64,000 bases of DNA from Sorangium cellulosum. GTDB lineage: Bacteria > Myxococcota_A > Polyangia > Polyangiales > Polyangiaceae. Under the pieces are notes generated by a model. It saw nothing but the letters and a program-made list of their open reading frames with translations. It had not been told where the DNA came from and searched no databases. Both the position numbers and the translations under genes were made by a program. The stretch covers positions 6,075,001 to 6,139,000 of the forward strand of contig NZ_CP012673.1 of the NCBI RefSeq assembly GCF_002950945.1. The letters are read 5' to 3'. This document shows positions 33,421 to 42,840 of the stretch, piece by piece. Position 1 is the stretch's first letter. Each line of letters begins with the position of its first letter.

Positions 33421-34386
33421 CTAGCCCACGGCCCGCGGGACCTTCGCCTCGCGGAGGATGTCGTCGATGCAGTCGTCCGCCGTGACGCCCTCGATCTCGG
33501 CGTCCGGGTGGAGGATGAGCCGGTGCCGCAGCACCGCGGCCGCGAGCGACTTCACGTCGTCCGGGACCACGAAGTCGCGGCCCTCGCTCGCGGCCAGCGC
33601 GCGCGCCGCCGCGAGCAGGCCGATCGAGCCGCGCGGCGACGCGCCGAGGTAGACCGATCGGTGCGCGCGGCTCCGGCCGACGAGGTCGGTGATGTAACCG
33701 AGGATGCCGTCGTCCACGCGCACGCCGAGGACCGCGGCGCGCATCTCGAGCAGCTCCTCCGCGGTGACCGCGCGCGGGAGGTCGGCGTCCGCGAGGCGCG
33801 CCGCGTTGAACCCGCGGGCGTGGTTCTCGAGGATGCGCCGCTCGACCTCGGCGGACGGGTGGCTGACCTGGAGCTTGAGCAGGAACCGATCGAGCTGCGC
33901 CTCGGGCAGCGGGTAGGTGCCCTGCGACTCGATCGGGTTCTGCGTGGCGATGACGAAGAACGGCTCGGGCAGCGGGCGCGTCACGCCGTCGGTGCTCACG
34001 GCGAGGTCCTGCATCGCCTCGAGGAGCGCCGACTGGGTCTTCGCCGGCGCGCGGTTGATCTCGTCGGCGAGCAAGAGCTGCGTGAACACCGGCCCGGGGG
34101 AGAAGACGAAGCGGTCTTCCTTCTGGTGGAAGACGTTGCCGCCCGTCACGTCGCTCGGCATGAGGTCGGGCGTGAACTGGATCCGCTTGAAGGTGCAGCC
34201 GATCACGCGCGACAGCGCGCGGACGAGCAGCGTCTTGCCCAGCCCCGGCACGCCCTCGATGAGCACGTGCCCTCCGGCGAGGATGGCGATGAGCGTGTGA
34301 TCGACGATCTCGTCCTGGCCCAGGAGGACCTTGGCGACCTCGCCGCGGATGGCCTGAAAACGTTCCTTGAATTCGGCGATGTTCAT
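33421..34386 (-). CDS. MoxR-family AAA+ ATPase
   Basis: This 321-aa ATPase has Walker A EGVPGLGKTLLVRA, Walker B LLLADEINRAPAKTQSALLEAM, sensor 1 FVIATQNPIESQGTYPLPEA followed by QLDRFLLKL, and a C-terminal lid (GASPRGSIGLLAAARALA). The ATG overlaps the stop of the upstream DUF4129/DUF4350 gene (ATGA). MoxR ATPases are chaperone-like and work with vWA/DUF58 partners, here the immediately downstream gene. Confidence 0.94.
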   Translation of the reverse strand: MNIAEFKERFQAIRGEVAKVLLGQDEIVDHTLIAILAGGHVLIEGVPGLGKTLLVRALSRVIGCTFKRIQFTPDLMPSDVTGGNVFHQKEDRFVFSPGPVFTQLLLADEINRAPAKTQSALLEAMQDLAVSTDGVTRPLPEPFFVIATQNPIESQGTYPLPEAQLDRFLLKLQVSHPSAEVERRILENHARGFNAARLADADLPRAVTAEELLEMRAAVLGVRVDDGILGYITDLVGRSRAHRSVYLGASPRGSIGLLAAARALAASEGRDFVVPDDVKSLAAAVLRHRLILHPDAEIEGVTADDCIDDILREAKVPRAVG

Positions 34387-36506
34387 TCGGATCCGTTGTC
34401 CTGCTGCGCTCGCGCGCCGGAAAGAGGAGGCGGAGCGGCGCCCCCGGGCTCGGGCGCGCGGCGCGTGTGGACCGGGGCCCGGCCGCGCGCCCGGCCCCTG
34501 CCGCTGCCGAGCATCGCCAGCGTCCGGTCCAGCCGGCGCATCAGGTCGAGGTGGTGCGCGGTCTCGACGGCGCGCGCGGCCCGCGAGGCGCGCGTGGAGG
34601 GGGGCCCGGCGGGCTCGCGCGCGCCCTGCGCCTCCACCAGCACCTCGACGATCTCCCGCTCGGGGCGGCCGGTGCGCACGGCGATGGCCTCCGCGAGCGG
34701 GAGGATGCCCGCGCCCGGCCGCCGCTGGACGCGCTCCCGCAGCCGGTCGAGCGCCCAGCCCGCGTAGAGGCCGCTCACGTGCGCCGCGGCCCGCGCGGTG
34801 CCGTAGCAGTGCCCGAGCGCGCGGACGTGATCCACGAAGGCGCGGCGGGCCTGCGCCGGCGGATCGCGCAGCGCGCCGAAGGCCCGCCCCTTCCAGAGCA
34901 GCAGCAGCGCCGCGAGCGCGAAGAGCTGGAGGAGCACCGGCGTGAGGTGCGCCTCGCGCAGCGAGTCGATCGGCGTCGAGGCGCCCGCGCCCGTCCAGCG
35001 GTCACAGAGCTCGACCGGGCGCTCGAACGACGCGAGCAGGTCCACGAGGAAGGCGCCGTTGTCGCCCGCGGTGAGCGCGATGTTCGTGAACAGGGCGCCG
35101 TCGGCGAAGATCACCGCCGCGCCGTCGCCCATCGACTCGTACACCGCATAGGTCGACCCGGCGCCGTCGCCCGCGCCGGGCCCGCGCGCGCGCTGGAGCA
35201 GCGGCAGCGCGCCGATCTCCTCGTCGTCCTCCGCGGCCGCATGCGGCGCCGCCGGCGCCTCGATCCGGAGCGCCGCCTGGGTCGGGACGGCGACGTCCTT
35301 GTCCCTGTCGATCCCGAGCACGGCGTGGGCCGGCGGGAAGACGCGGACGCGGGGGGGCTCGCCCGCGCCGACGAACCGCCGCGCCGACGTCCACTCGGGC
35401 GGCACCTCGACGCCGGCGGCGACGAGGACGCCGCCTCGCCGCACCCACGCGAAGATCTTCTCCCACGTCCCGGGCTCGATCGCGGCCCCGCGCAGCAGCA
35501 CGAGCGTCGCGACGTCGTCGCCGAGCGCGGAGAGCGGCCTGGTCCGGCGCCGGTTCTCGACGCCGCTCGCGGAGAGCAGCTGGCCGATCGCGCGCGTGCC
35601 CGACGGCGACGTGTCCTCCCGGAGCGCCGCGCGCGGCAAGCCGTGGCACGACGCGCCGCCCGCGGTGAGCAGCAGGCCGAGCAGCGCGGCGCCGAGCGCG
35701 CGGGTCGCGAGCGGAACGACGCGCGTGTACACGGATCGGTAGAGCGCCTGCGTCGCCGGCGCGGCGCCGAACTGCGCGCGCTCGACGTCCCTGCAGACGT
35801 CGCGGACCGCCGCCTGCAGCGGCGCGCGGCCGCGGAGCGCGCGGACGTGGTCGCCGTTCGTGCGCCACGGGTGCAGCTCGATCAGCCCCTCCCCCTCGAG
35901 CCGGCGCAGGAGGGCCGCGTGGGCGTGCGCGAGCGCCCGGTCGTAGTCGCCGCGCGCCGCCGCGGCCTCCGCGCTGGAGAGCAGCCGCCCGACGTCGGTC
36001 TCCATCGCCCGCGTCTGAGGATCACGCAGCTCCGCGGCGTCCTGTCCGGCAGGCGGCTCCGGCTCGTCCGCGTCGTCCCGCGCGTCGCCCTTTCGCCTGG
36101 ACACCTTCCACAGGAGCCACCCGACGATCGCGGCGCCGGCGGCGACCAGGGCGAAGAAGACCACCATGGCGAGGCCGCTGAGCGCCTCCGGCAGCCGGAG
36201 CTTCAGCCACGGCTCGGGCGGCTCGGGCGGCGCCTCGGCGTCGCCCGAGCCCCACGGCCTCGCGCGCAGGCGGCGCGCCACCGAGCCGTCGGGATCGCTC
36301 GCGGCGGCCGCGCAGGCCTTCGGCAGCGCGGGGCACACGTCGCTGCGCTCGCCGACGAGCGGACAAAAGCCGCGCTCCTCGAGGAGGAGCGGGTACCGCT
36401 CGTCGTGGCAGAACTGGTAGGCGTCCTCGCCGAGGACCGGTCCGACGGCGGCGCCGCCGACCTGCGCGCTGCTCAGCGCGACGAGCAGGGCCAGCGTGTG
36501 GCTCAC
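34383..36506 (-). CDS. DUF4129-DUF4350 fusion membrane protein
   Basis: This 707-aa protein starts at GTG overlapping the upstream stop (GTGA). It has a signal-like N-terminus, a soluble Cys-containing segment (~15-90), a membrane helix (LSGLAMVVFFALVAAGAAIVGWLLW), then a DUF4129-like helical region (DYDRALAHAHAALLRRLEGEGLIELHPWRTN). After a second helix comes a DUF4350 domain (TLVLLRGAAIEPGTWEKIFAWVRRGG), a final helix near ~575 and a polar tail. In many genomes these domains are on separate genes of the MoxR cluster, so the single polypeptide is notable. Confidence 0.82.
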   Translation of the reverse strand: MSHTLALLVALSSAQVGGAAVGPVLGEDAYQFCHDERYPLLLEERGFCPLVGERSDVCPALPKACAAAASDPDGSVARRLRARPWGSGDAEAPPEPPEPWLKLRLPEALSGLAMVVFFALVAAGAAIVGWLLWKVSRRKGDARDDADEPEPPAGQDAAELRDPQTRAMETDVGRLLSSAEAAAARGDYDRALAHAHAALLRRLEGEGLIELHPWRTNGDHVRALRGRAPLQAAVRDVCRDVERAQFGAAPATQALYRSVYTRVVPLATRALGAALLGLLLTAGGASCHGLPRAALREDTSPSGTRAIGQLLSASGVENRRRTRPLSALGDDVATLVLLRGAAIEPGTWEKIFAWVRRGGVLVAAGVEVPPEWTSARRFVGAGEPPRVRVFPPAHAVLGIDRDKDVAVPTQAALRIEAPAAPHAAAEDDEEIGALPLLQRARGPGAGDGAGSTYAVYESMGDGAAVIFADGALFTNIALTAGDNGAFLVDLLASFERPVELCDRWTGAGASTPIDSLREAHLTPVLLQLFALAALLLLWKGRAFGALRDPPAQARRAFVDHVRALGHCYGTARAAAHVSGLYAGWALDRLRERVQRRPGAGILPLAEAIAVRTGRPEREIVEVLVEAQGAREPAGPPSTRASRAARAVETAHHLDLMRRLDRTLAMLGSGRGRARGRAPVHTRRAPEPGGAAPPPLSGARAQQDNGSE

Positions 36507-37333
36507 GCCGCCTGCCCCCGCGACGTGGCGTGGGCCGCCTGCTCGCCCGGCTCGGTCCGCGGCGCCGCCTCGCGTTCCGCGATGGCCATGAAGCGGACCT
36601 GCACGTCCCAGCCGTCCGAGCGCGTGCGCAGGTCGATGTACTGGAGGAACCGCGTCGTCGCCACGAGCGGCGACGCGGCGAAGAGCCCGAGGATCGCGTA
36701 TGGCGTGCCGCCCTCGTCGTAGAGGGAGCCGAACGGCTCGCCGAGCTGCAGCAGGCCGTCGACGAGCGCCTGGCCGAAGAGCTCCGCGCCCACGAGACAC
36801 GAGGCCTGCGTGGCGAGCAGGAGCAGCAGCGCCGTCAGGCCGCCGTGGCCCCGCACGAGCTGGGCGCTCCGCCGCACCGAAGCGATCGGCCCGGCCTGCT
36901 CGAGCAGCGAGGCCTCGTCCTGGAAGAGCACCGCGGCCCAGGCGAAGGGCAGCGGCAGGAGCAGCGCCAGGGACGAGGCCGCGAGCAGGGCGCGGCTCAC
37001 GAGCAGGGCGCCGACGTACGACGGGAGCCGCCGCGCGAACGCCGCGAGCGCCGCGCGCGCCGGGAGCGCCTCGGAGAACAGGAGCCGGCTCGCGAGGATC
37101 GTGAACGCGCCCTGCGCGATCGCGGCGAGCGCGGCGGCGGCGAGCCACGTCGCCCACCAGGGCCAGTCGAGGGCGTAACGCAGCGCGAGGCAGAGCGCCG
37201 CGCCGGGCAGGAGCACGAGGGCGCCGAGGCGGAGGTAGAGCTTCGCGTGCACCACGCCGAAGCGGCAGGCGAGATCCATGACCTCGCTCGCCGACCGGGG
37301 ACGGAGCACGATGGTGGCCCTGTCGAGCCTCAT
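36503..37333 (-). CDS. Polytopic membrane protein of the MoxR/SpoIIM cluster
   Basis: This 276-aa protein starts at ATG 37333 (MRLDRATIVLRPRSASEVMDLACRF) and has about five to six hydrophobic stretches in the layout of glycerophosphodiesterase-membrane-domain or DUF4013-like proteins. SVRRSAQLVRGHGGLTALLL resembles their conserved SxxLxRG segment. The function is unknown. It overlaps its downstream neighbour by 4 nt and follows the SpoIIM gene by 10 nt, so it belongs to the same operon. Confidence 0.78.
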   Translation of the reverse strand: MRLDRATIVLRPRSASEVMDLACRFGVVHAKLYLRLGALVLLPGAALCLALRYALDWPWWATWLAAAALAAIAQGAFTILASRLLFSEALPARAALAAFARRLPSYVGALLVSRALLAASSLALLLPLPFAWAAVLFQDEASLLEQAGPIASVRRSAQLVRGHGGLTALLLLLATQASCLVGAELFGQALVDGLLQLGEPFGSLYDEGGTPYAILGLFAASPLVATTRFLQYIDLRTRSDGWDVQVRFMAIAEREAAPRTEPGEQAAHATSRGQAA

Positions 37334-37343
37334 GGCCCCTCGC

Positions 37344-38330
37344 TCATGGGCCCTCGGCGCGGGCGGGGCCGCGCCCGGCGAGCGCGAAATAGAGCACGAC
37401 GAGCAGCGTGAAGAGGCCCGAGGCCGCCCATTTGACGGGGGCCGCCACCGCCGAGGGCGACCAGAAGCCCTCCACCACCGCGGCGATGAGGAGCATGAGC
37501 GCGGCGCCGAGCACGAGGTGGGCGATCTCGCGCGCCTGGCTCCTGAGCGAGCCGAGCCGCGTGCGCCCGCCGGTCGCGACGAGCGCATACCCCATCTGGA
37601 GGCCGGCCGCGCCGGAGATCACGATGGCTGTCAGCTCGAACGGCGCGTGACCGCAGATGAACGTCAGCATGTTGCCCCCCGAGCCCGACCGGATCACGTG
37701 GCCGAGGCTCGTGCCGATGACGAGCCCGTTGTACACGAGGAAGAACACGCTGCCGGCGCCGAAGAGCACGCCGGTCGCGAAGCAGCGAAACGCGATACCG
37801 ACGTTGTTGTAGACGTAGAAGCCCGCCATCCCCGCGTCGGCGCCCGTGGCGCGGCCGTCGGCGAAGCCCTGCGCGTAGGCCTCCGCCATCTGCTCCAGCG
37901 CCGGCGCGGGCATCACCTTCAGGGCGAAATCGTTCGAGGCCATCGCGCCCGCCTGGCCGATGACCCAGGGGATCACGAAGAGCGCCGCCGACAGGGCGAA
38001 GAACCGGGCGCGCCGCCGGAAGGTGCGCGGGAAGTCGCGCGCGACGAGCCGGGCGAGGCCGAGCGCGCGCCCGCCTCCGCGGGAGGCGCGCGCGCTGTAG
38101 AGGACGTTGTGGGCCCGGCCGGCGAGGCCGTCGAGGTAGGCCGACAGATCGGCGGAGTAATGCGCGGCCCGGCAGCGCATCACATCTTTGCAGACGGCGC
38201 GGTAGAGCGCGGCGATACGCGAGATGTCCCGCCCGCCCAGCTTCTGGAGATCGTCGCCGCGGAGGAGCAGCGCGTCGAGCTCGCTCCACTCGGAGGATCG
38301 CGCGGCGACGAAGACGTCCTGGGGCACCAT
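37344..38330 (-). CDS. SpoIIM-family (DUF95) membrane protein
   Basis: This 328-aa protein has a soluble helical N-terminus (~1-95, WSELDALLLRGDDLQKLG) and then about six membrane segments with FYVYNNVGIAFRCFATGVLFGAG and the family GHAPFELTAIVISGAAG near the end. The latter is the SpoIIM/DUF95 signature. The ATG at 38330 overlaps the RDD stop by one base (TGATG); a GTG directly before it is an alternative. In myxobacteria this protein accompanies MoxR/DUF58 genes rather than endosporulation genes. Confidence 0.9.
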   Translation of the reverse strand: MVPQDVFVAARSSEWSELDALLLRGDDLQKLGGRDISRIAALYRAVCKDVMRCRAAHYSADLSAYLDGLAGRAHNVLYSARASRGGGRALGLARLVARDFPRTFRRRARFFALSAALFVIPWVIGQAGAMASNDFALKVMPAPALEQMAEAYAQGFADGRATGADAGMAGFYVYNNVGIAFRCFATGVLFGAGSVFFLVYNGLVIGTSLGHVIRSGSGGNMLTFICGHAPFELTAIVISGAAGLQMGYALVATGGRTRLGSLRSQAREIAHLVLGAALMLLIAAVVEGFWSPSAVAAPVKWAASGLFTLLVVLYFALAGRGPARAEGP

Positions 38331-39115
38331 CACTTCTTCTCGTGCGCGCGGCAGTAAAGCAGCTGAAGGAACCGCTGCGGATCCTTGTATCTCACGCCGA
38401 TGCGGCGCGCATAGAGGGGCGCGGCCATCTCCGCGAGCTCCGCGGCGCGCGCCGCGGAGAGCTGCGGCGCGCGCCGGAGGAACAGCTCCAGCGCGTCCCG
38501 GTCCTCGCCGGAGAGCGGCAGGCGCTGCGGGAGCCGGGAGAGCTCCTTGGCCGAGGGCGCAGGGATCACGCGGACCGGCTCCGTCACCCGGTGCCGCGCC
38601 TCGGCGATCACCATCGTCCCGGCCACGAGATCGCCGAGGCGGCGAAAGCGGCTGTCCAGGCCCATGACGAGCGCGCCGAGCGCGTAAGCGCTGGGCAGGA
38701 AGTCGGCCGCCCGGAGCAGGTTGCGAAGGACGCTATCGTGAAACTGGAGCGGCTGCCCCGTGAGGCTGACGACCCGCAGGCCGACCGCCCTCTTGCCCGG
38801 GGACTGGCCGTTCCAGACGAACTCCCAGAAGACGAAATACCCCCACTCCAGCACGAAGAACACGAGGAGCAGAATCCCGATCGACGCCTGCCCGAGCTCG
38901 GTCCCCATGCTGTACCCGGCGATCAGCGCGATGGCGCCGAGGAGCGACATGACGAGCCCGCGGAGGAGGAGGTCGACGGCGTACGCGAGCCCTCGCCGCG
39001 CTGGGCCGGCAATACGATAGGAGAAGCGCACGTGCTCCGGCGTCTCGATCTCGGCGGAGGTGTCCAGCGGCGCCTCGGGGCGCTGCCGGAGCGGCGCTGG
39101 ACGACTCAGCGCCAC
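38331..39115 (-). CDS. RDD family membrane protein
   Basis: The stop codon begins at 38330, making the coding span effectively 38330-39115 (261 aa). The RDD domain is visible: RIAGPARRGLAYAVDLLLRG (Arg-Asp pattern), three hydrophobic helices, and WNGQSPGKRAVGLRVVSLTG, the diagnostic loop. A ~100-aa charged C-terminal extension (residues ~165-261) follows. The start is uncertain: GTG at 39115 has no clear ribosome site. RDD proteins are of unknown or transport-related function. This one opens the six-gene membrane cluster running to 32088. Confidence 0.86.
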
Positions 39116-39345
39116 GGGCGCAACGCCACGCGCTCCGCGAACGCCACGTCGCCGATCCCGCCCATCTCGCCGCGCAACTCAGGCCCTGTATGCATTGCCG
39201 TCCGCCGCCCCGGAGGTCGTGACAGTCGAGGAGATCACCACGCGCGGCGCATGTCAAGGGCACCCCCGGAAACCGGCGCGCGAGTCGTCGACACACGCAC
39301 GTCGACACGCACGCCGGCGTGCGCCGCCGAGACGCGCCGCCGCGG

Positions 39346-39374
39346 TTGACGATGTGCTCTGACGTTTTTGTTGT
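39346..39374 (+). promoter_or_regulatory. Possible promoter for the 39410 membrane-protein gene
   Basis: TTGACG (39346-39351) is followed after 17 nt by a weak -10-like TGTTGT, inside an AT-richer stretch about 35 nt before the ATG. The -35 match is good and the -10 match poor. The rest of the 294-nt gap 39116-39409 holds a short direct repeat (gtcgacac..gcac, 39287-39312) and nothing else recognisable. Confidence 0.3.
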
Positions 39375-39409
39375 TGCGCCCCTCCGCACGATACGTTCGT
39401 CTCCGGATC

Positions 39410-40132
39410 ATGGACTACGTGAATCCGTATGCCCCCCCGCAGGCGAATATCCACACGATCACACCGGAGCACGCCGGAGCTCCGATTCCGTGGTCCCCTG
39501 GAGAGGTGCTCTCCGAGGGCTGGACCCTTGTGAAGCGGCACTGGCCCGCGCTCGTCATCGGCCTCTTCATCGTCCAGATCCTCTCCATGATCCCTGGACA
39601 GGTCTCCACGATCCTCAAGGCGACCGGCGCGGTGGACGACACGACGGCCACGGTGATCGGCCTGCCGCTGAGCCTCATCGGCATGATCATCGGGGTGTAT
39701 CTCCAGGGCGGCGTCATCAAGATGTATCTGACCGCCGTCCGGGGCGGCACGCCGCAGCTCGGCGACATCTTCAGCGGAGGCGCCACGACCGGTCGCCTGA
39801 TCCTCGCGAGCTTGCTGACGGGCTTCGCGATCCTCGGCGGCATGCTGGCGCTCATCGTGGGGGCGTTCATCGTCGCATTCGGCTTCATGCTGGCGCCGTA
39901 TTTCGTGGTCGACGCGGGCAGGGGCCCGGTGGAAGCGATGCGCGACAGCTGGCGCGCCATGAAGGGGAACAAGGGGAAGGCCTTCGTGCTCTCCCTCGCG
40001 CTCTTCGGCGTCGCGCTGCTCGGCCTGCTCGCGTGCGGCGTGGGCCTGTTCGTCGCCATGGCCGTCGGGCAGGCGGCGTTCGCCATCGTGTACACGCGCA
40101 TCAGCGGGCGGACCGCCCCCGCCCGGCTGTAG
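39410..40132 (+). CDS. Polytopic membrane protein, DUF4013/GPDPase-membrane-domain-like
   Basis: This 240-aa protein starts MDYVNPYAPPQANI (ATG 39410), a polar NPYAPP N-terminus common in myxobacterial membrane proteins, followed by GEVLSEGWTLVKRHWPALVIGLFIV and five to six hydrophobic segments. The motif DAGRGPVEAMRDSWRAMKGNKGKAF matches the conserved loop of the YciC/DUF4013-like group. The function is unknown. It converges on another membrane-protein gene with only 13 nt between stops. Confidence 0.8.
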   Translation: MDYVNPYAPPQANIHTITPEHAGAPIPWSPGEVLSEGWTLVKRHWPALVIGLFIVQILSMIPGQVSTILKATGAVDDTTATVIGLPLSLIGMIIGVYLQGGVIKMYLTAVRGGTPQLGDIFSGGATTGRLILASLLTGFAILGGMLALIVGAFIVAFGFMLAPYFVVDAGRGPVEAMRDSWRAMKGNKGKAFVLSLALFGVALLGLLACGVGLFVAMAVGQAAFAIVYTRISGRTAPARL

Positions 40133-40145
40133 GGGAGGCTCGCGT

Positions 40146-41477
40146 TCACCGGCCGCGGACGAGCGGCGCGGGGCTCGCCGCGCGCCGGACGCCGGCAGCC
40201 CTGGCGACGCCAGCGCGCCACGCGAGCAGCGCCGCGACCGGAGCCCAGGCGGCGAGCGCGAGCTCGCCGAGCGTCCACGCGGTCGCGGTCGCGGCCGCGA
40301 CCGCGGCGAGCACCGAGAGCAGCACCCGGCTGCTGTCGCGGCCGTCCTGCCGCTGGGACCAGCGGACGCAGCCGAGCGCGACCGCGGACAGGAGCAGCCC
40401 CGCGAGGGCCGCGCCGGCGAGCAGGCGCAGCGCCGCGGCCGGTGCCGCGCGGGTCAGCGCCGAGGCCGCCGCCCCGTGTCCGAGGGCGAGCACCACGGCC
40501 GGCGCGGCGACGGCCGACGCGGCGGCGCCCGCCCGGAGTGGGGCCGACGCGCCGCAGGCGTCGAGCAGCCACACGATCCGCCGCTCCTCGCGCAGCACCG
40601 GACCGGAGAAGCCCGCGCTCGCGCAGAGCGCGCACGGAGCGAGCGCGACGAGCGACGCCGCGGCGAGCTGCACCTCCGCGAGCGGCTCGCTCGTCCGGAT
40701 CCAGGCCGCCGCGGCGAGCGCGCCGACCGCGGCGAGCGCGAGGCCGCGCACGAGCACCGCGCGGTGGCCGCGCAGGAGCGCCGCCAGGTAGGCGAGCGAG
40801 AGCGCGAGGAGCGCCCCCGAGGCGCCGGGCGAGACGCTCGAGACGAGCGACGGTGCGCGGCCCACGGGGACCTCCGGCGCCCGGACGAACGCCGCGCGCA
40901 GCCCGACGGCGAGCGCCGGCGCGGCACAGGCCAGGAGGAGCGGCGCCGGCGCCCCGAGCAGGATCGCGCCGACGAGCAGCGACAGCGCCGCGATCTCGCG
41001 CCCGCCGCGCGGCCGGGCGAGGAGCATGCAATGCGCCGCGAGCGCGGCGACGCAGGCGGCGGCGCCGGCGAGCGCGCCGGCGCCGAAGGCCCAGAGCACG
41101 ACCCACGGGAGCTCGGCGATCGCGAGGAGCAGCGCGTGGGCCGAGAGCAGGTGAACGCGCGGCACCGGCAAGGCCCGCAGGAAGAAGGTGGCGGGCGCGC
41201 GGAGCAGCGCGCGCGCCGCGGGCGTCCCGAGGAGCAACCACGTCGCCCACAGCGCGACCCGGAACACGAACGACTCGCCCGCGAGGCCGGTCAGCTGTGC
41301 GGGGTGCATGCCGTTGCCCCCGAACACGATCGCGGCGACGAGCCCTATCCCCATGTAAAGCGGCATGGCGCGCGCGAAGGCGTCCTTGCCGGCCGTCGAG
41401 GCCAGGGTGCGCACGAGGAGGGCGAAGCGGCGCAGCACGTCACCGGCTTCTAGCCACGGCGGGCCGCGGCTCGCCAT
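40146..41477 (-). CDS. Large polytopic membrane protein of unknown function
   Basis: This is a 443-aa, very hydrophobic, Ala/Leu-rich protein with about 12 predicted membrane helices. The start MASRGPPWLEAGDVLRRFALLVRTL (ATG 41477) is preferred over longer in-frame starts whose extra residues are not membrane-like. The layout resembles ABC-2-type permeases, but no ATPase gene is adjacent, so that assignment is only a possibility. I do not recognise a specific family. Confidence 0.7.
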   Translation of the reverse strand: MASRGPPWLEAGDVLRRFALLVRTLASTAGKDAFARAMPLYMGIGLVAAIVFGGNGMHPAQLTGLAGESFVFRVALWATWLLLGTPAARALLRAPATFFLRALPVPRVHLLSAHALLLAIAELPWVVLWAFGAGALAGAAACVAALAAHCMLLARPRGGREIAALSLLVGAILLGAPAPLLLACAAPALAVGLRAAFVRAPEVPVGRAPSLVSSVSPGASGALLALSLAYLAALLRGHRAVLVRGLALAAVGALAAAAWIRTSEPLAEVQLAAASLVALAPCALCASAGFSGPVLREERRIVWLLDACGASAPLRAGAAASAVAAPAVVLALGHGAAASALTRAAPAAALRLLAGAALAGLLLSAVALGCVRWSQRQDGRDSSRVLLSVLAAVAAATATAWTLGELALAAWAPVAALLAWRAGVARAAGVRRAASPAPLVRGR

Positions 41478-41668
41478 CGGAAACACCGGTCCGCGCCGGG
41501 CGGCGCCGTGCTTCGCGAGAACGGGAGTCGAAACGACAATGTCCGTGGATGAGAACCGATGGCCATTGGAGGGAATGGCCGGCCGAGCGACGGCCAGACC
41601 GAGGACACCGCCGACCTGCTGCACACGGCCGGTGTCCCGCGGCGATCCGAAGAGGTAGACTCGCCCGC

Positions 41669-42778
41669 GTGAGCCGCTCCCCTGGGCGCCGCGGCGCCTC
41701 CCCCGCGCAACTCTCGCTCTTCGGTGAGGCGCCGGGGCCCGCGGCCGGCCCCGCGCCGAGCTCGCCCGCGGCCGGCGCGGCCGGCGCGGCCGACGTGATG
41801 GCGGCGGTCTACGAGGACGCCGCCCGCGTCGCGGCGCGGCTGCCCGGCGGCGTGCACCTCGGCACGAGCTCCTGGAGCTTCCCCGGCTGGCAAGGCCTCG
41901 TGTACGCCCGTCGGCAGAGCACGGAGGAGCTCGCTCGCGACGGCCTGGCCGAGTATGCGCGTCATCCGCTGCTCACGACGGTGGGTATCGACCGGAGCTT
42001 TTACGCGCCCATCCCGGACAGCGACTTCCTCCGCTACAGAGCGCAGCTGCCGGACGGCTTCCGCTGCATCTGCAAGGCGCTGCACGCGGTCGTCTCGCAG
42101 GTGCTGCATCACTCGCAGAGCCCCTCGGACGAGGGCGAGGGGCACGCCGCGGCCCGCGGGCGCCCCGAGCCGAACCCGGACTTCCTCTCGGTCCCTCTCT
42201 TCCTCTCGCGCGTCGCCGCGCCCCTGCTCTCGGTGTTCCGCGCCCACGCGGGGCCGGTGCTGATCGAGCTGTCCCCGGTCGGCCCGGCGCATCGCCTGCC
42301 GCCGCGCGAGTTCTTCGATCGGCTCGACGCCTTCCTCGGCGCGCTGCCGCGCGAGCTCGCTTATGCCGTCGAGCTCAGGGAGCGCGCCTACCTCACCGGC
42401 GAGTACCGGGAGATCCTCGGGGCGCGCGGCGTCGCCCACACCTACAGCTACTGGCGCAACATGCCGCTCCCCGGCGCGCAGGCGGACGTGGTGCCGGTCT
42501 CGAACGCCCCCTTCGCGCTCGTCCGGCTCCTGCTCAAGCCCGGGCGCCGCTACGAGGCGGAGCAGCGGCGATTCCACCCTTTCGACAAGGTGGTCGAGCC
42601 CGATCCCGCGATGCGCGAGGACGTCGCTCGGATCGTGTGCGAGGCGGCGGCGCTGGGCGTCGAGAGCTTCGTCCTGGTCAACAACAAGGCCGAGGGCAGC
42701 GCGCCGCTCACGGTGCGCGCGATCGCCGAGCAGGTCGCCGAGGCGTGGCAGGGCCGCGCGGCGGGCGCGCGGGGGTGA
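41669..42778 (+). CDS. DUF72 family protein (long form)
   Basis: This 369-aa protein starts at GTG (41669) with a ~45-aa Pro/Ala-rich leader containing PAQLSLFGEAP. The DUF72/YecE barrel follows: VHLGTSSWSFPGWQGLVYA, TVGIDRSFYAPIPDSDFLRY, FRCICKALHAVV, LIELSPVGPAHRLPPREFFDRL, ELAYAVELRERAYLTGEY, and VLVNNKAEGSAPLTVRAIAEQV. The function is unknown. The 3' end of the gene runs into a large palindrome (42774-42840). Confidence 0.88.
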   Translation: MSRSPGRRGASPAQLSLFGEAPGPAAGPAPSSPAAGAAGAADVMAAVYEDAARVAARLPGGVHLGTSSWSFPGWQGLVYARRQSTEELARDGLAEYARHPLLTTVGIDRSFYAPIPDSDFLRYRAQLPDGFRCICKALHAVVSQVLHHSQSPSDEGEGHAAARGRPEPNPDFLSVPLFLSRVAAPLLSVFRAHAGPVLIELSPVGPAHRLPPREFFDRLDAFLGALPRELAYAVELRERAYLTGEYREILGARGVAHTYSYWRNMPLPGAQADVVPVSNAPFALVRLLLKPGRRYEAEQRRFHPFDKVVEPDPAMREDVARIVCEAAALGVESFVLVNNKAEGSAPLTVRAIAEQVAEAWQGRAAGARG

Positions 42779-42840
42779 TCCGGAGCGCGCGGCTCGCCGG
42801 GTCGACTGGCCGCTCGGCCCGCCGCGCGCTCCGGATCACC
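42774..42840. repeat. Perfect 20-bp inverted repeat at the 3' end of the DUF72 gene
   Basis: The arms at 42774-42793 and 42821-42840 are exactly complementary and enclose 27 nt. With one bulged G the pairing extends about 10 bp further outward on both sides. The 5' arm overlaps the DUF72 stop codon. It could be a terminator or 3' mRNA-protecting hairpin. The remaining 216 nt to 43056 show only a ribosome site (ggaga at 43046-43050). Confidence 0.8.

Noticed and set aside
37344..38330. Endospore formation indicated by SpoIIM
   Set aside because: SpoIIM/DUF95 proteins occur widely outside spore-formers, and here the neighbours are MoxR/DUF58/RDD genes, not a sporulation operon.
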